From Breviolum minutum Mf 1.05b.01 (taxonomy: Eukaryota; Sar; Dinophyceae; Suessiales; Symbiodiniaceae), in NCBI GenBank assembly GCA_000507305.1, contig DF239257.1, positions 62,001 through 126,000 on the forward strand: a stretch of DNA of 64,000 bases, read 5' to 3'. How positions within the stretch are numbered: position 1 is the first letter of the stretch; every line of letters begins with the position of its first letter. A program made the position numbers and the translations under genes. Below, piece after piece: positions 48,655 to 58,572 of this stretch. The notes under the pieces are model-generated. The model saw only the letters and a program-made list of their open reading frames with translations. It was not told the origin of the DNA and made no database searches.

Positions 48655-49223
48655 TAAGAATCAAGATCCAGCCATATCTCTCAAAAATCCAAATGTTGGA
48701 TCAAGGATTTGAAAAAAAACAGGATGATTTTATTTTCGGTTGGGAGAAGCATGAAATCCCAAGGTTTACATAAGCCATTTTTTGCTGAGGGTTGGACCGA
48801 TGATGACCTTAAGACACGTCAAGTCAAATTTCTGGAACTACAAGATGGGCCCCTACTCGTTATAAATGGAGTTTTGGGGCCCCTATAAATGGCCCAATAA
48901 ATGGATCACTGGGGTCATCCCTATAAACATGGAGTGAGTTATGGGCCCCTAGTGGAATAACGGGTGTTTGTGCCCGGCTTGTAGGGTCCACAAAACCCCA
49001 TAATTTCTCAACCTAAAAGTTACCCTGTTAGGAAAAGAGAAAACATCTCTCAAGGAAAGGCATCTGGGCAAATTTATAGCAACCTCACACGACTGATTTT
49101 CCCACCAATGGTGGTTTAGTAAGTTAGGCTGGTGAAATCCAATTATAATTTGGCCAGAACCATCCAATTTTGTGAAGGTGGATCCCTTTTGGGTGGAAGT
49201 TTTCTCCCACCCAAAATGCGACG
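48655..49223. other. no gene seen
   Basis: 48845-48965 has repeated 'gggcccctataaatgg'/'ccctactcgttataaatgg' motifs and their complements, probably a degraded element. No coding bias. Confidence 0.4.
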
Positions 49224-49302
49224 AATGGGACTGCCATTCCTTTACATACAGCTACATTTACGATACAATTGATAGGTAGAGGTAGGTAAATATTACATGG
49301 AG
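49224..49302. repeat. degraded family F element
   Basis: 'gaatgggactgccattcctt' with 'aggtaggtaaatattacatgg' at the other end. Confidence 0.5.
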
Positions 49303-49309
49303 CATTTGG

Positions 49310-49600
49310 GGAAAGTTACCCTCTCGAAGAAGTAACGGTCGACTCAGGCTTAGGAAATTATTTGTAGGAAGATTTTGCCCAGAAAAGCTCGTTTTTATAT
49401 CAAAACATCCCAGAAGTTTCAACCTGTTTCGTTTTTTTAAGCCAAGCTGGAAGCTGAAAAACGAGTCACTGCATTTGGTAAAAAGTGATTTGGTAAAGTG
49501 ACTACTGATCTCAAGGACTGGATTTGTTTTGGACCCAAAAACGTTTTTTGAGTCGGAAAAATGGTTGGTTTTAGCATCCACTCCTCCAAAAACCCCCCCA
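49310..49600 (-). CDS. possible coding segment
   Basis: The middle of a 137-codon minus frame reads NPVLEISSHFTKSLFTKCSD, then SFFSFQLGLKKRNRLKLLGC. Phe/Lys/Ser-rich; splice ends not seen. Weak. Confidence 0.25.
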
Positions 49601-49859
49601 AAAAAGTGATTGGCTTGAAAAAAACGAGGACAAGCGGCTTGTGGGACCCCCTTCCAAATAGGCCGTTTCATGGTTTTTTTTATGGGGGTTCCTGACTATT
49701 TCCCAAGTAGGGAGGCCCCATCCTCCAAGCATTAGGCTGATTCTGGGAGTTGCGCTCAACTTGGCCTTTGGAGTATCATTGGACATCCGGGAGGGGGGTC
49801 AGGTCAGTGACATGTGGTAAAAACAACAAGGTTTTGCTTGATATATATCGATATGTTAT
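49601..49859. other. no gene; partial family G
   Basis: 'gggacccccttccaaatagg' and 'ccatcctccaag' (49650-49732) are family G pieces without a proper left arm. Confidence 0.45.
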
Positions 49860-49991
49860 GATACTGTTGATGGTTCAGACATCCGGTAAACTCACCAGTT
49901 GAGGGAACGGTAGTTGGAATCACATTATTTACAGGGGTTTGAGCACCATCCAAACGGTGGTTGTTTGGGATTTCTGAACCACCAACAGTAT
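49860..49991. repeat. inverted-repeat element, family C (long form)
   Basis: 'atactgttgatggttcagac' against 'tctgaaccaccaacagtatg'; inner 'ccggtaaactcaccagttga' and 'accatccaaacggtggttg'. Confidence 0.75.
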
Positions 49992-50206
49992 GATGCATGA
50001 AACAATGTTTGTACATTGATAAATAGTATTATAATAGATGCACAGTATGTATATATACGTATATATATACAAATTCCATTAGAATTGTAACTATGTTTAC
50101 ACAATTGGTTGGCTCGATGAAGGCATACTAGACGCGTTCAATTAGTTCAGATACTTGTAGGAACATAGGATTGAAAGTCACTACACTGTGGGTAATTAGC
50201 ATTTCA

Positions 50207-50300
50207 TACCCTCCCTGAAACCAACAATAGCAACTGAAAATGGATGGTTGGAAGATGATGGCTTCATGGCAGGTGTGAACTGTTAGTTTCAGGGAGTGTA
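50207..50300. repeat. inverted-repeat element, family E
   Basis: 'taccctccctgaaaccaaca' against 'tgttagtttcagggagtgta'. Confidence 0.72.
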
Positions 50301-50848
50301 ATCCTTGGCAAACTTTTGTGGAATTCCTAGACCAGGGTTACCCCGACTTAGTGCTTAACAACTCTTCATAATAGTTCTCCCTACACATGAACCGTTTTCA
50401 CAGTTCATATGCCTAGTATCCCGTGCTGTATCCCTAAAGATGTGACCCTTAAAGCTTCTTCAAAGACCAGAGGTACCTAGTAAATGCTAGCGACACGTGC
50501 TGCGGCTTAGTGCTTTTGGAATTTCTGCGATGCCTTCCTTCGATCTTCTTTGCGGGTGGGAGGATGATTTTTTTCCTATATATATATCTGGGCTTTTTTT
50601 CTTGCCCACCAAAAAACCGAGTCAAAGAAAATCACGGACCGCATGAGCAGTGACTAACTAGTTGACCCTGGTGGTGATTTGCGGTATTTTTCGGGGATGA
50701 AATACTAGCCAGTTATTATAGGATCCCTATTCACCAACCAGAATGTCATGGTTCATGTCATAACTCATAACCTTGGAAGTCAAAAACCATGAAAACAAAT
50801 ACAGTAGTCATCACCTGGAAGTGTTGATTATAAATACCCTTACCCAGA
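50301..50848. other. no confident gene
   Basis: A minus segment at 50475-50540 (IEGRHRRNSKSTKPQHVSLA, acceptor GCAAAGAAG|) has good bias but is short. 50690-50740 is a family M arm. Confidence 0.3.
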
Positions 50849-51043
50849 CAATGGTCTTTCACACATGCCGTTTTCAACGACTGCAGGAAGTCTTGCACGG
50901 CGTCTTCGTGCGCCTTGGCCGGAGGAAGCGGATCAGTGCTGAGCCAGGTGGAAAGTCGTTGTGGGGGGTCGTTTGGGATCGTTGGGTCCGGTTAATAAAC
51001 CTGCCAGGAAAGTCTTGGAAGACTAAACACAGCTATTTTATAT
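50849..51043 (+). CDS. exon-like segment
   Basis: Acceptor ACCCTTACCCAG| at 50848. It reads RLQEVLHGVFVRLGRRKRIS, then AEPGGKSLWGVVWDRWVRLI, stop TAG at 51043. Arg/Trp-rich. A second frame (FSTTAGSLARRLRAPWPEEA) is open too. Unrecognised. Confidence 0.38.
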
Positions 51044-51067
51044 AGTTACCTCTTGGTTCATCAGTGA

Positions 51068-51097
51068 TGGTGGTGGTGGTGGTGGTGGTGGTGGTGT
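51068..51097. repeat. (GGT)n microsatellite
   Basis: Ten GGT units, beginning 22 bp after the preceding frame ends. Confidence 0.95.
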
Positions 51098-51248
51098 TGT
51101 ACAAATGAGGTTGTCAAGAAGCGAAAGCATGGATAGCTGGGATCATTCTCGTTCCGGATGAATCATTCAGTGGATTTTAATAATTTGGAGCTACAAAAAT
51201 TGATGACAGACGTACCATTTTTCAAGTTTGTTTTTTTTTCACTTGCAG

Positions 51249-51351
51249 TACACTCCGGTAAACTAACATAGCAAATGGACCCTGAATGAAGATGCATTTC
51301 CCATTGAAAATGCTGATATTCCAGCCAGCTGTGTTAGTTTACCAGAGGGTA
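51249..51351. repeat. inverted-repeat element, family E
   Basis: 'tacactccggtaaactaaca' against 'tgttagtttaccagagggta'. Confidence 0.72.
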
Positions 51352-51475
51352 TCATCTGTCACTTCGTTTCAAGTAAGACACACAATACATCCATCTTCCA
51401 ATCAACATCCAAGATGCGAAAATTATGCTGAAATTCCAGAATTCTCATCCCTGAATCCCATGGTCCGGATCCATG

Positions 51476-51552
51476 GACGGGACTGGTATATTTACCTACT
51501 AATTTAGGATAGAAATGAACCATTCATGTAGGTAAAATAACAATCCTATGGA
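51476..51552. repeat. short inverted-repeat element, family F
   Basis: 'gacgggactggtatatttac' with a decayed partner 'gtaggtaaaataacaatcc'; it touches the next element. Confidence 0.58.
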
Positions 51553-51554
51553 TC

Positions 51555-51700
51555 CTACTGTTGATGGTTCAGATATCCGGTAAACTCACCAGTTGAGGTT
51601 GGTAGTTTATCACTTATCACATTATTTACATGTTTTTTTTTTTTTTTCGCACCATCCAAACGGTGGTTGGGAATGGGATTCCTGAACCATCAACAGTAGG
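51555..51700. repeat. inverted-repeat element, family C (long form)
   Basis: 'ctactgttgatggttcagat' against 'ctgaaccatcaacagtagg'. It carries a 15-T run in the centre. Confidence 0.75.
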
Positions 51701-51885
51701 GAAAAACACACTGTATCCCCAGATTTTTCCCTAACCCACCCGGAACCACCATGCCCTTGGCCAGGGCTCGCCAAGATGGCTTGGTTGGATGATGAAGAGG
51801 TAGACTTTCATTACCTTTGTTCGACCCAGGTCTGATCGGTTCGGGAGGAAATCTTGGATGTGGATCTAAGGACGGAAGTGATCGG
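51701..51885 (-). CDS. possible exon(s)
   Basis: The minus strand reads SVLRSTSKISSRTDQTWVEQ, then R, before AAAG|GTAATG (about 51811-51880), followed by a second segment ASPGQGHGGSGWVREKSGDT (51705-51765). Acceptable splice motifs, short pieces, function unknown. Confidence 0.32.
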
Positions 51886-51989
51886 GATCTAAATGGTGAA
51901 CGGATCAATGGGTTTTTTCCACCCCAAGGAGTACCCCTTTTTATATAAGTAGGTGAAATAACCATTGATCCGTTCACCATTGATCCTAA
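51886..51989. repeat. inverted-repeat element, family J
   Basis: 'aaatggtgaacggatcaatg' against 'cattgatccgttcaccattg': nearly perfect 20-bp arms. Related sequence at 57366-57480. Confidence 0.75.
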
Positions 51990-52368
51990 CTTCCAACGGG
52001 ACATCCAAGTAGTTCTTGGATCTAACTGATCTACCCCGCCCTGGACCCAAGAAATAAGAAGGATGCGGAGCCAAGCTCCTTACCAATCCCAGGTTGACAT
52101 GACATTTTAGGTGGTTGTTTCAACTTCAATATTTTTTGTTGTTGTTGAATCTTTACTCCGATCCTTACTTGACAAAATGGAATCCAATTTGACGCATGCG
52201 CATCTCTTTTTTCGGGTTGGTTCAACCACCAACCTAGCATCATGTACGTCTTTGGGTTGAGGAAATCTCAACTTAAACCTTGATTTTGCCACGATTATAT
52301 CGCCTCCTGGGAGTTTTCCATGGCCATGTGTCGACCCAGGAAGTCCAAGTCGACCAAAACTTTGCCCA

Positions 52369-52618
52369 GTGGGAATTCTTTACATAAATCATGCGAAATA
52401 CCATTCTTTGTTTGGTCTTGGACTTCCAGGGTGTCCTGCATTGGGTACTTTTTTTGAGGTCAGGGTGTTTGTGTTGCGAGTTGACAGCAGGTCATGGATA
52501 TTTTGCTTCCTCGAAGGCATCCGAAAAAACACGGAGATGGCGGTTGGGATGGGTTGCGGCTTTCATGGTGTTGGGTGGACTCTGACCATATTCGTGGCAT
52601 TGAATGGTGAAAAAGAAC

Positions 52619-52685
<67 letters not shown>

Positions 52686-52723
52686 CATGATGCTGCTGCT
52701 GCTTCACGATTCATGCTTCATGC

Positions 52724-52769
<46 letters not shown>

Positions 52770-52770
52770 G

Positions 52771-52840
<70 letters not shown>

Positions 52841-52841
52841 N

Positions 52842-52894
<53 letters not shown>

Positions 52895-52965
52895 TACAAC
52901 CTCCAAGAAACAAATCTGAGAAAAGTTCGCAAACTATCCAAGCTGATCCAGTTGCTTTGTTTTGA
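52369..52965 (+). CDS. coding segment running into poly-Met/poly-His repeats
   Basis: Residues 1-84 have about two thirds purine-first codons (FGLGLPGCPALGTFFEVRVF, then VLRVDSRSWIFCFLEGIRKN and MGCGFHGVGWTLTIFVALNG). After GEKER the frame passes through (ATG)n as poly-Met and (CAT)n as poly-His and ends NKSEKSSQTIQADPVALF. The first part is probably a real exon. Whether the repeat is translated or spliced out is unknown; a donor in the repeat is not visible. Confidence 0.5.
52620..52685. repeat. (ATG)n microsatellite
   Basis: About 22 ATG/GAT units in a row on the plus strand. Confidence 0.97.
52724..52892. repeat. (ATC)n microsatellite, reverse complement of the preceding run
   Basis: About 56 ATC units with one AGC interruption near 52768 and an N at 52841, so the true length is uncertain. 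Only about 38 bases separate it from (ATG)n. Confidence 0.95.
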
Positions 52966-53127
52966 AGGATTCAATCCAGATAAACCGGTTTAGTTTCCAG
53001 GTTTCCTTTCTGTTCCCTTTTTGTTTTCGCAGACCTTCGCTTTAGTCAATCGTTAGTTGAATTTAACATGGTAGTTAAGGTAGGTGGTTCAGTAATGAAA
53101 TAGATTGCCGCTTGAGGACTTCTTGCC

Positions 53128-53496
53128 ATGTTGTTTGAGGTTACCACATCAATCTGGCAGACTGACAGCTATAGGAAGGGAAGGGAGGTGTTTTTTTTTT
53201 TAATGTTGTTGTTCCAATTGCTTTCACACAATTTTGTCCGGTGTTTATTTTGTTGTCGGGTTTCAAACGGACCTTCCAAAAGCTATGGCCCAAATGACCT
53301 CCAGTGTTGGTTGCTTCCATTGGTTTCTGTCATTGATAGGCCTCCAATGGCGGCACTGTGCCGTTGCGTGATCTCCAGTGTTTTGGGGGGTCTCACAGCA
53401 CAGCTGCTGGTGCCCAACAACTTGGCTGCAACGTTGAAACTGGACCAGCCGGGGTGGAAGGGGGGGGAAGGGATTGATAGTGGCGACTGGGGTTGA
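53128..53496 (+). CDS. 122-codon ORF, unknown protein
   Basis: From about 53255 onward roughly 60% of codons are purine-first: NGPSKSYGPNDLQCWLLPLV, then IDRPPMAALCRCVISSVLGG and LTAQLLVPNNLAATLKLDQP, ending GGEGIDSGDWG. The N-terminal 40 codons are T-rich and may be intron. The ISSVLGGLTAQLLVP part could be a membrane helix. No family recognised. Last plus-strand piece before the telomere-like block. Confidence 0.5.
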   Translation: MLFEVTTSIWQTDSYRKGREVFFFLMLLFQLLSHNFVRCLFCCRVSNGPSKSYGPNDLQCWLLPLVSVIDRPPMAALCRCVISSVLGGLTAQLLVPNNLAATLKLDQPGWKGGEGIDSGDWG

Positions 53497-53946
53497 AAAA
53501 GTTGCTAAATAGGGAAAGCAGGTGGAGATTTTTAACTTCAACCAGTTGGTTTTTTTTGGTGGTTAGGACAGATGCAAAACATGAAGTGAATGATGTATGA
53601 CATTGACATATGCACATTGAGAGTGTTGGAAATCAACCGAACAGTGATCAACGCCCTGGTGATTTGCTGTATATTAGGGGATCATACTACCCAGTTTTAT
53701 AGGATAAAAAGGCCATTATAAGGATCCCAAGAATGAAGCAAACCAATGGAATGTCATAAGGGTTTTAGATCACTGCTCAATTATTACTTCATGGAAATCT
53801 AAGGATACCCCCTCAATGGAACAAGGAACCTCAAGGACATAGCCATTCTTAATTATTAAGGGCCTGGGTATTTATTAAGGGATCATGGTGGTTCATAGAC
53901 CCTTATAAGGCCCCGAGTTCTACCCTCCCTTGAAAAAAAAAAACAC
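53497..53946. other. no gene; family M and family I fragments
   Basis: 53660-53740 has a family M arm ('gggatcatactacccagttt'). 53855-53922 has 'attattaagggcctgggtat' against 'agacccttataaggcccc', also seen near 260-325. Confidence 0.5.
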
Positions 53947-54018
53947 CTGCAGGATCCTACTTCATCCATGGTGGTCAGCTGCTGGGTCTTCTTGACCGCA
54001 GGTTCGGTCTTGGGTGAT
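53947..54018 (-). CDS. exon, unknown protein
   Basis: Minus strand, acceptor AACAGAG| at 54019 and donor TCCTGCAG|GTGTTT at 53946. 72 nt reading SPKTEPAVKKTQQLTTMDEV, then GSC. About two thirds purine-first. Too short to identify. Confidence 0.45.
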
Positions 54019-54142
54019 CTCTGTTTTTTTTTGTCAGGGATCATCCGCCAGGGTGCTATGAATTAAGGGGAGAGACCATGACGGATCCATGGGAAATGGT
54101 ATATTCTTACCCCAGATTTGGTTGATTTTTATGGTATATAGA

Positions 54143-54228
54143 TTACCCCCCCCCCCCCCCGAAACTCACATGGCTAGCTGGAAAGTGCACCATTTGAACA
54201 TTGATATGTTAGTTTTCGGGGGGGGTAT
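54143..54228. repeat. inverted-repeat element, family E
   Basis: 'accccccccccccccccg' plus 'aaactcacatgg' against 'atatgttagttttcgggg'. The C run is unusually long. Confidence 0.6.
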
Positions 54229-54467
54229 AGCTAGCTACTGATCGCTTACCTTACCTAAAGGATCGTTTGGGCACCCCAAAATAATATAGATACACATCAC
54301 AAAAATAATAATACTAACCCTTGCAAGATCAGCATCAGGCAAAAATCAATTGTAAATCAGTTGTATTTTTAGCATTGCTTTATCTTTTTTCAAGTTGTTT
54401 GTCAATTACGTCTTGCATTACTATACTCAAAAACACCAAAATAACGCTATTTTAGATAACGCTATTT
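54229..54467. other. no gene seen
   Basis: AT-rich. 'aacgctattttag' occurs twice in tandem at 54443-54470, directly before the telomere-like repeat. Confidence 0.5.
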
Positions 54468-54578
54468 TAGGTAAACCCTAAAACCCTAAAGTCTCGCTGG
54501 GCACCGGTGACATGGAAACATGTCACTGGGAAGGGTGAGGGGCCCCAATGAAGGAATAGGACCACGCCCCCATGTTCA

Positions 54579-54935
54579 ATGTTTGTTTTTGAATTAGTGA
54601 ATTCTGAAGCAGTTTACAGTGTCAAGCTCCTGCATTTTGTACTTGAAACCAACATGGCGCTCCGCGTTGATCGGGCGGTCCGACCACGCAATGAACTTTT
54701 GTTGTTGATTGAGCACCAGAAGAAAGCAATCGAAAGACAGGAGGGAATCATCGATCGACAACAACAAATGATTGAGCAACAGAAGAAGGAAATCGAAAGA
54801 CAGCAGCGAACCATCGATCGACAACAAGAAGATATGGCGGCAATGCAAGTTGAAAACATTTGCCTCCTTGGAGAAAACACGGCTTTGAAGAAGCGAAAGA
54901 GGGAAGACGGTAGCAACGGCACATGCAGTCAATGA
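54579..54935 (+). CDS. coiled-coil protein with basic C-terminal patch
   Basis: ATG to TGA, 118 codons; the internal MALRVDRAVRP (54654) may be the real start. A Gln/Glu/Arg helix has a repeated 17-residue unit (IERQEGIIDRQQQMIEQQ, then IERQQRTIDRQQEDM) followed by LLGENTALKKRKRED, a leucine-zipper-like end plus a nuclear-localisation-type KKRKRE. It could be a bZIP-like or purely structural coiled coil. The minus frames over it are shadows rich in Cys/Ser/Leu. Confidence 0.5.
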   Translation: MFVFELVNSEAVYSVKLLHFVLETNMALRVDRAVRPRNELLLLIEHQKKAIERQEGIIDRQQQMIEQQKKEIERQQRTIDRQQEDMAAMQVENICLLGENTALKKRKREDGSNGTCSQ

Positions 54936-55338
54936 GTGCGGCACCTTCGCACGACTTGTCCTTGTCAGGTGTTGGATTGCAGGCAGATTCGAAGACACTT
55001 TCCTGTTCACATGCACAGAAAAGAGTTGACCCAATGTTTTTCATACGTGCAACACCAAGACAGTGAACTGGCCCGAGGCCTTGTGTAGCCGACCAAACGA
55101 ACGAAGAAGCTATATACATTACTTGTGGTACTCTGAACATCCAAGGTGTTAAAGACAAGTCTTGTTGTGCAATGTTTGGGACCTGAACAGCAGCATACAG
55201 CAAAGCCAAGACGCCTGAGCAGACTCAAAACGAGGGGTGGCATGGAAAAAAAACAAAGTGTATACTTACGTTGCTAACCTGAAACTGTGCCCGTCGGTCC
55301 CATTTCATGTTTTTTTGTTTGGTGATGTTCCTGTTTGC

Positions 55339-55775
55339 CAGGTACCGCGTCCGATGTTTTGGTTACAGCCTTAGTTGTATGAAGCCTAATGGGTCGAAGG
55401 CATTCACTTCAAGTTCTTGGTTAGCCATCGTTGCAGTAGTCGAAGCGCGAGTTTTCAAATAGCATTATTGAGCAGTGCAGAGGAGTTGAAAAAGGGAGGG
55501 TGGACGGGGAAAAAGACATTTAGTGGACGGAAAAGAGAGAATCTGCACTTTTGACAGGTACCGTATCAGAGATCTTTGTTTGGTTACAGCCTTAGTTGTA
55601 TGAAGCCAAAAGGGTCAAAGACATTCACTTCAAGATGTTGGTTAGTCGTTTCGTTGCGGCAGTCGAAGTGTGAGTTGTCAAACTGCACCATGTAGCAGTG
55701 CAGAGGAGTTGGTAAGGGGGGGTGGACGGGGAAAAGGACTTTTAGTGGACAGAGAGAAGCAGCACTTCATGTCAA
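55339..55775 (+). repeat. 216-bp tandem duplication
   Basis: Copy one starts 'caggtaccgcgtccg' (55339) and copy two 'caggtaccgtatcag' (55555). Both contain 'ttacagccttagttgtatga', 'gcagtgcagaggagttg' and 'ggtggacggggaaaa'. They differ at roughly 15% of positions. Confidence 0.85.
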
Positions 55776-56149
55776 CATGTCAAACAGACCAAAGCCATGT
55801 CTATTCCTCAGAGTTGGCCGGTCGTTTGTTCTGTTCGTGTTGCTTTGTTTTTCGCAAGGTCTTCCGACTTCTTCGGCTTCCATGTAGGCACATTTTTCTT
55901 TTTTTTGCTCGGTACGGCTCTTGCTTCGCTGCAGGACGGCAATTCTGTCGACGTCGCTGCCGTAAGCTCTCTGCTGCAGCCTTTTCGCGACCGCGAGGCC
56001 CTTCGGGCTAGTTCGTGTTGTGTTGAAACGTCAAGACGGGGGCCGGGGCTTGGGACACCCCGGCAGCATCGTCCAACTCCGGTTGGGCGGGGCTGATCGT
56101 CCCTAAGATCGGGAGAGCCGTCAGACGTCGCCAACCGGCGTATGCAAGC

Positions 56150-56211
<62 letters not shown>
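56150..56211 (+). repeat. (TTG)n microsatellite
   Basis: About 20 TTG units; the minus strand encodes poly-Gln in two overlapping frames, which I do not consider genes. Confidence 0.97.
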
Positions 56212-56213
56212 GA

Positions 56214-56366
56214 AATGAAGGCCCAAAAGGCCAAAATGAAAGGAAATGAAGGCCCAAAAGGCCAAAATGAAAAGAAATGAAGGCCCAAAAGGCCAAAATG
56301 AAAAGAAATGAAGGCCTAAAAGGCCAAAATGAAAGGAAATGAAGGCCAAAAAGGCCAAAAATTGCA
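56214..56366 (+). repeat. 31-bp tandem repeat, five copies
   Basis: The unit 'aatgaaggcccaaaaggcca' plus 'aaatgaaaaga' is repeated at 31-bp steps (gcc at 56221, 56252, 56283, 56314, 56345). Each unit has the internal palindrome 'ggcccaaaaggcc'-like. Confidence 0.95.
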
Positions 56367-56597
56367 AAATGCAGCCGGTCTCGCTGCTGATAAAATTTGT
56401 TTCAATTTGATTAGGAAACGGTCCGTTTTTGGCAACTTGTGACGGGGACCCCACGTGGCAGCAGATGGCGCTGCCATCTAAAAAAATCTTTTTACCTCGT
56501 TACCTCGCTAAAAATATTTTTTTCTCCGTTTCAAAACCGCTACCCGCAAAATCGCTAAAAACCCTAAAACCCTAAAACCCTACACCCTAAACCCAAT

Positions 56598-57240
56598 AGT
56601 TGGTTGGTAAGATACCGAATGGTTGGTGGATGGGCGAACCCTAGCGCCTGGCGGTATTGTTACTCCTTGTGACGCGAAAGGCACCGCACACTTTGGGCTT
56701 CATGTGCAATCGACGACAGAGGTGAGCTTAAGTCTCTTGGAACTTGTATAAAACTTGGAAGTGTTTAAGGTGATTTTGGTAAATCACCATTAAACCACCA
56801 TTTGAGAGAATTTTGTTTGGAATTTTTTCGCATTAAACCACCATTTAAGGTGATTTAGTAGAGGGTGTAAACCATTTGGGATAATTTTTGTTTAAGCACT
56901 TTTTCGAACAATCGAAGATTCGCAAATCCAATGATAATAAAAACATGAACAGGAGAGGGGGGCTATCAACAAGAAGCACCCCCCTTATTTCTGTTGGGGG
57001 GTAGGTTGACCAGCCATGAAAATAGCCGCGGGATAAACCAGCAACCTGAAGGATTCCCTTTTGTTGGACAAGCTAGGAAGTCCCCAATGGAACATATTGG
57101 ATATATACATGCCTGCCAAGTGTTGTTTGTTATGTTTCATGATGTATCGTTGAGAGGAAGAGAATCTCACACTTGTACATATTTTTTTAACTGTTGGGAA
57201 TATATCTTTATATATACATACATATCCCCAGTGGTTTATG
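56598..57240. other. no gene seen
   Basis: 'aaaccaccatttgagagaat' and 'taaaccaccatttaaggtga' are a doubled motif (56792-56850). 56975-57020 is a half copy of family O. Confidence 0.4.
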
Positions 57241-57355
57241 TACATTCCTGAAAATTAACATGGCTAACCCAAAAATCACTCACTTTTACAAAGAAAAATC
57301 ATCTTCCATCCACCCCCATTTTCAGGTTGCAAAATGTTAGTTTTTCGCGGGAGTA
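57241..57355. repeat. inverted-repeat element, family E
   Basis: 'tacattcctgaaaattaaca' against 'tgttagtttttcgcgggagta'. Confidence 0.65.
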
Positions 57356-57365
57356 GTTTGGATGT

Positions 57366-57619
57366 CCCAGGAAGTTAGGATCAATGGTTAGGATCAATGG
57401 ATTATAACCTCAATATACCCCATTTTTAAGTAGGTCAAATAACCCATTGATCCGTTCACCATTGATCCGATCACTTCCGTCCCGGGACATCTGAGTAGTA
57501 AGCAGTTAGGATCACCCCCTATCTAAAAGCCATGAAGGAAAGGGCCATTTGAACCCGGCTCTCCAAGTCGTGGTTATTAACCACGGCTCTCCAAGTCGTG
57601 GAAACCCATCCTCCAAGTA
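57366..57619. repeat. family J joined to family G
   Basis: 'aggatcaatggttaggatca' with 'cattgatccgttcaccattg' (J), running into 'agttaggatcaccccctatc' and 'acccatcctccaagtag' (G). 'ccacggctctccaagtcgtg' near 57580 is a further hairpin. Confidence 0.6.
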
Positions 57620-57796
57620 GTTTGGATTGAAACCCCCGGGGATCCGCCAAAGGTTCCACGGAGTCGCGGCCTTTTCTGGTCATCGCCTTGCTTTTGCCAT
57701 TGCTTTTCGAATTGCCGGTGGAAGTAGCACGAGGGTCTCGTGGTGGCGGATTTTTTGCCGTTTTTTTTTCGGTTGAGATTCAGATTCGTTGAGACT
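57620..57796 (-). CDS. exon, basic protein
   Basis: The minus strand has an acceptor TAGGGCAG| at 57797, directly at the family L element. It reads STNLNLNRKKNGKKSATTRP, then SCYFHRQFEKQWQKQGDDQK and RPRLRGTFGGSPG; it ends in or just before a family G copy. Lys/Arg/Gln-rich with good bias. Unrecognised. Confidence 0.48.
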
Positions 57797-57910
57797 GCCC
57801 TAAGAATCACTGGAGCCTGCGAAACGTAGAGGGATTAGGATGTGTATAGCAGGGGTCTGGGATCTCCAAACCACCAGTTTTTAGATCCCATGATTCTTGG
57901 GGTGGGATGA
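57797..57910. repeat. inverted-repeat element, family L
   Basis: 'gccctaagaatcactggagc' against 'gatcccatgattcttggggt'; inner 'ggggtctgggatctccaaac'. Confidence 0.68.
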
Positions 57911-58048
57911 TTTTTGGAGATTTTTTTTTGAACTTGCAAAATATACTTTGGAAGGGGTTCATTCCAAGATTCATTTGAAACCTTAAAATGAAAGAAAAAC
58001 AAATCCCAAAAAATTGGAACCACTCCTTTTTTCTTGAAAACATAGATA

Positions 58049-58153
58049 TACTAGCTTGCTGGTGGTTTCAAATATTTTTTTATTTTCACCCTCATTTGGG
58101 GAAGATTCCCATTTTGACTCATATTTTTCAAATGGGTTGAAACCACCAACTAG
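58049..58153. repeat. inverted-repeat element, family A, reverse orientation
   Basis: 'actagcttgctggtggtttc' against 'ggttgaaaccaccaactagt'. Confidence 0.75.
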
Positions 58154-58165
58154 TATATAAAGGCG

Positions 58166-58369
58166 TTGTTTGAAACTCACTCTCCTCATCCTCTCTGCTG
58201 GATCCCTTAGCTGATTTTGGTTTTCCCATTTGTTGAGGTTGCTGGTAAGCGTGGCCTTGTTGCCGCTATTGTGGGCCATAGGAGTTCTCCCATCCATGCT
58301 GGATCTCTTGTTGTGGAGCTCGGAGCAGGTGGGTCCTGTCACCCAACGTTTTTTCAAATGGAGTGACAT
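58166..58369 (-). CDS. exon, unknown basic protein
   Basis: The minus strand from a possible ATG at 58369 reads KKRWVTGPTCSELHNKRSSM, then DGRTPMAHNSGNKATLTSNL and NKWENQNQLRDPAERMRRVS. About 70% purine-first codons, the clearest minus-strand signal in the right half. It ends at a family A element. No domain known to me. Confidence 0.55.
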
Positions 58370-58572
58370 GGGAAACCCCTACAAACGGCCGAACATACAT
58401 GGGTGAAACCTGGGGGTAAATTTCACCCTACCTTATAGGAGTTATAAGTTATAACCTCATTTGTAACTGGTGGGGCCCACCTTGTGGGGAGCGGAAGGAA
58501 GCAGTTTATCCCCTTTGTGGGGGATGGGCATGATCAACCACTGAAATGAAACGAACAAATCAGAATAGGCGC

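Larger units (their letters stand above)
54468..56597. other. block bounded by telomere-like repeats
   Basis: Left edge 'gtaaaccctaaaaccctaaa' (54473-54492); right edge 'aaaccctaaaaccctaaaac' onward to 'ctaaaccc' (56559-56595). Both are on the CCCTAAA strand (plant/algal-type TTTAGGG telomere unit and its TTTTAGGG variant). Inside are a coiled-coil ORF, a tandem duplication and two tandem repeats; none of the inverted-repeat families seen elsewhere occurs inside. Confidence 0.6.

Noticed and set aside
52711..52906. Poly-Met, poly-Asp, poly-Ser and poly-His frames
   Set aside because: Direct translations of the ATC microsatellite in each frame.
55808..56454. Poly-Gln/FWPFGPSF frames on the minus strand
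   Set aside because: They come from the TTG run and the 31-bp tandem repeat, not from a gene.
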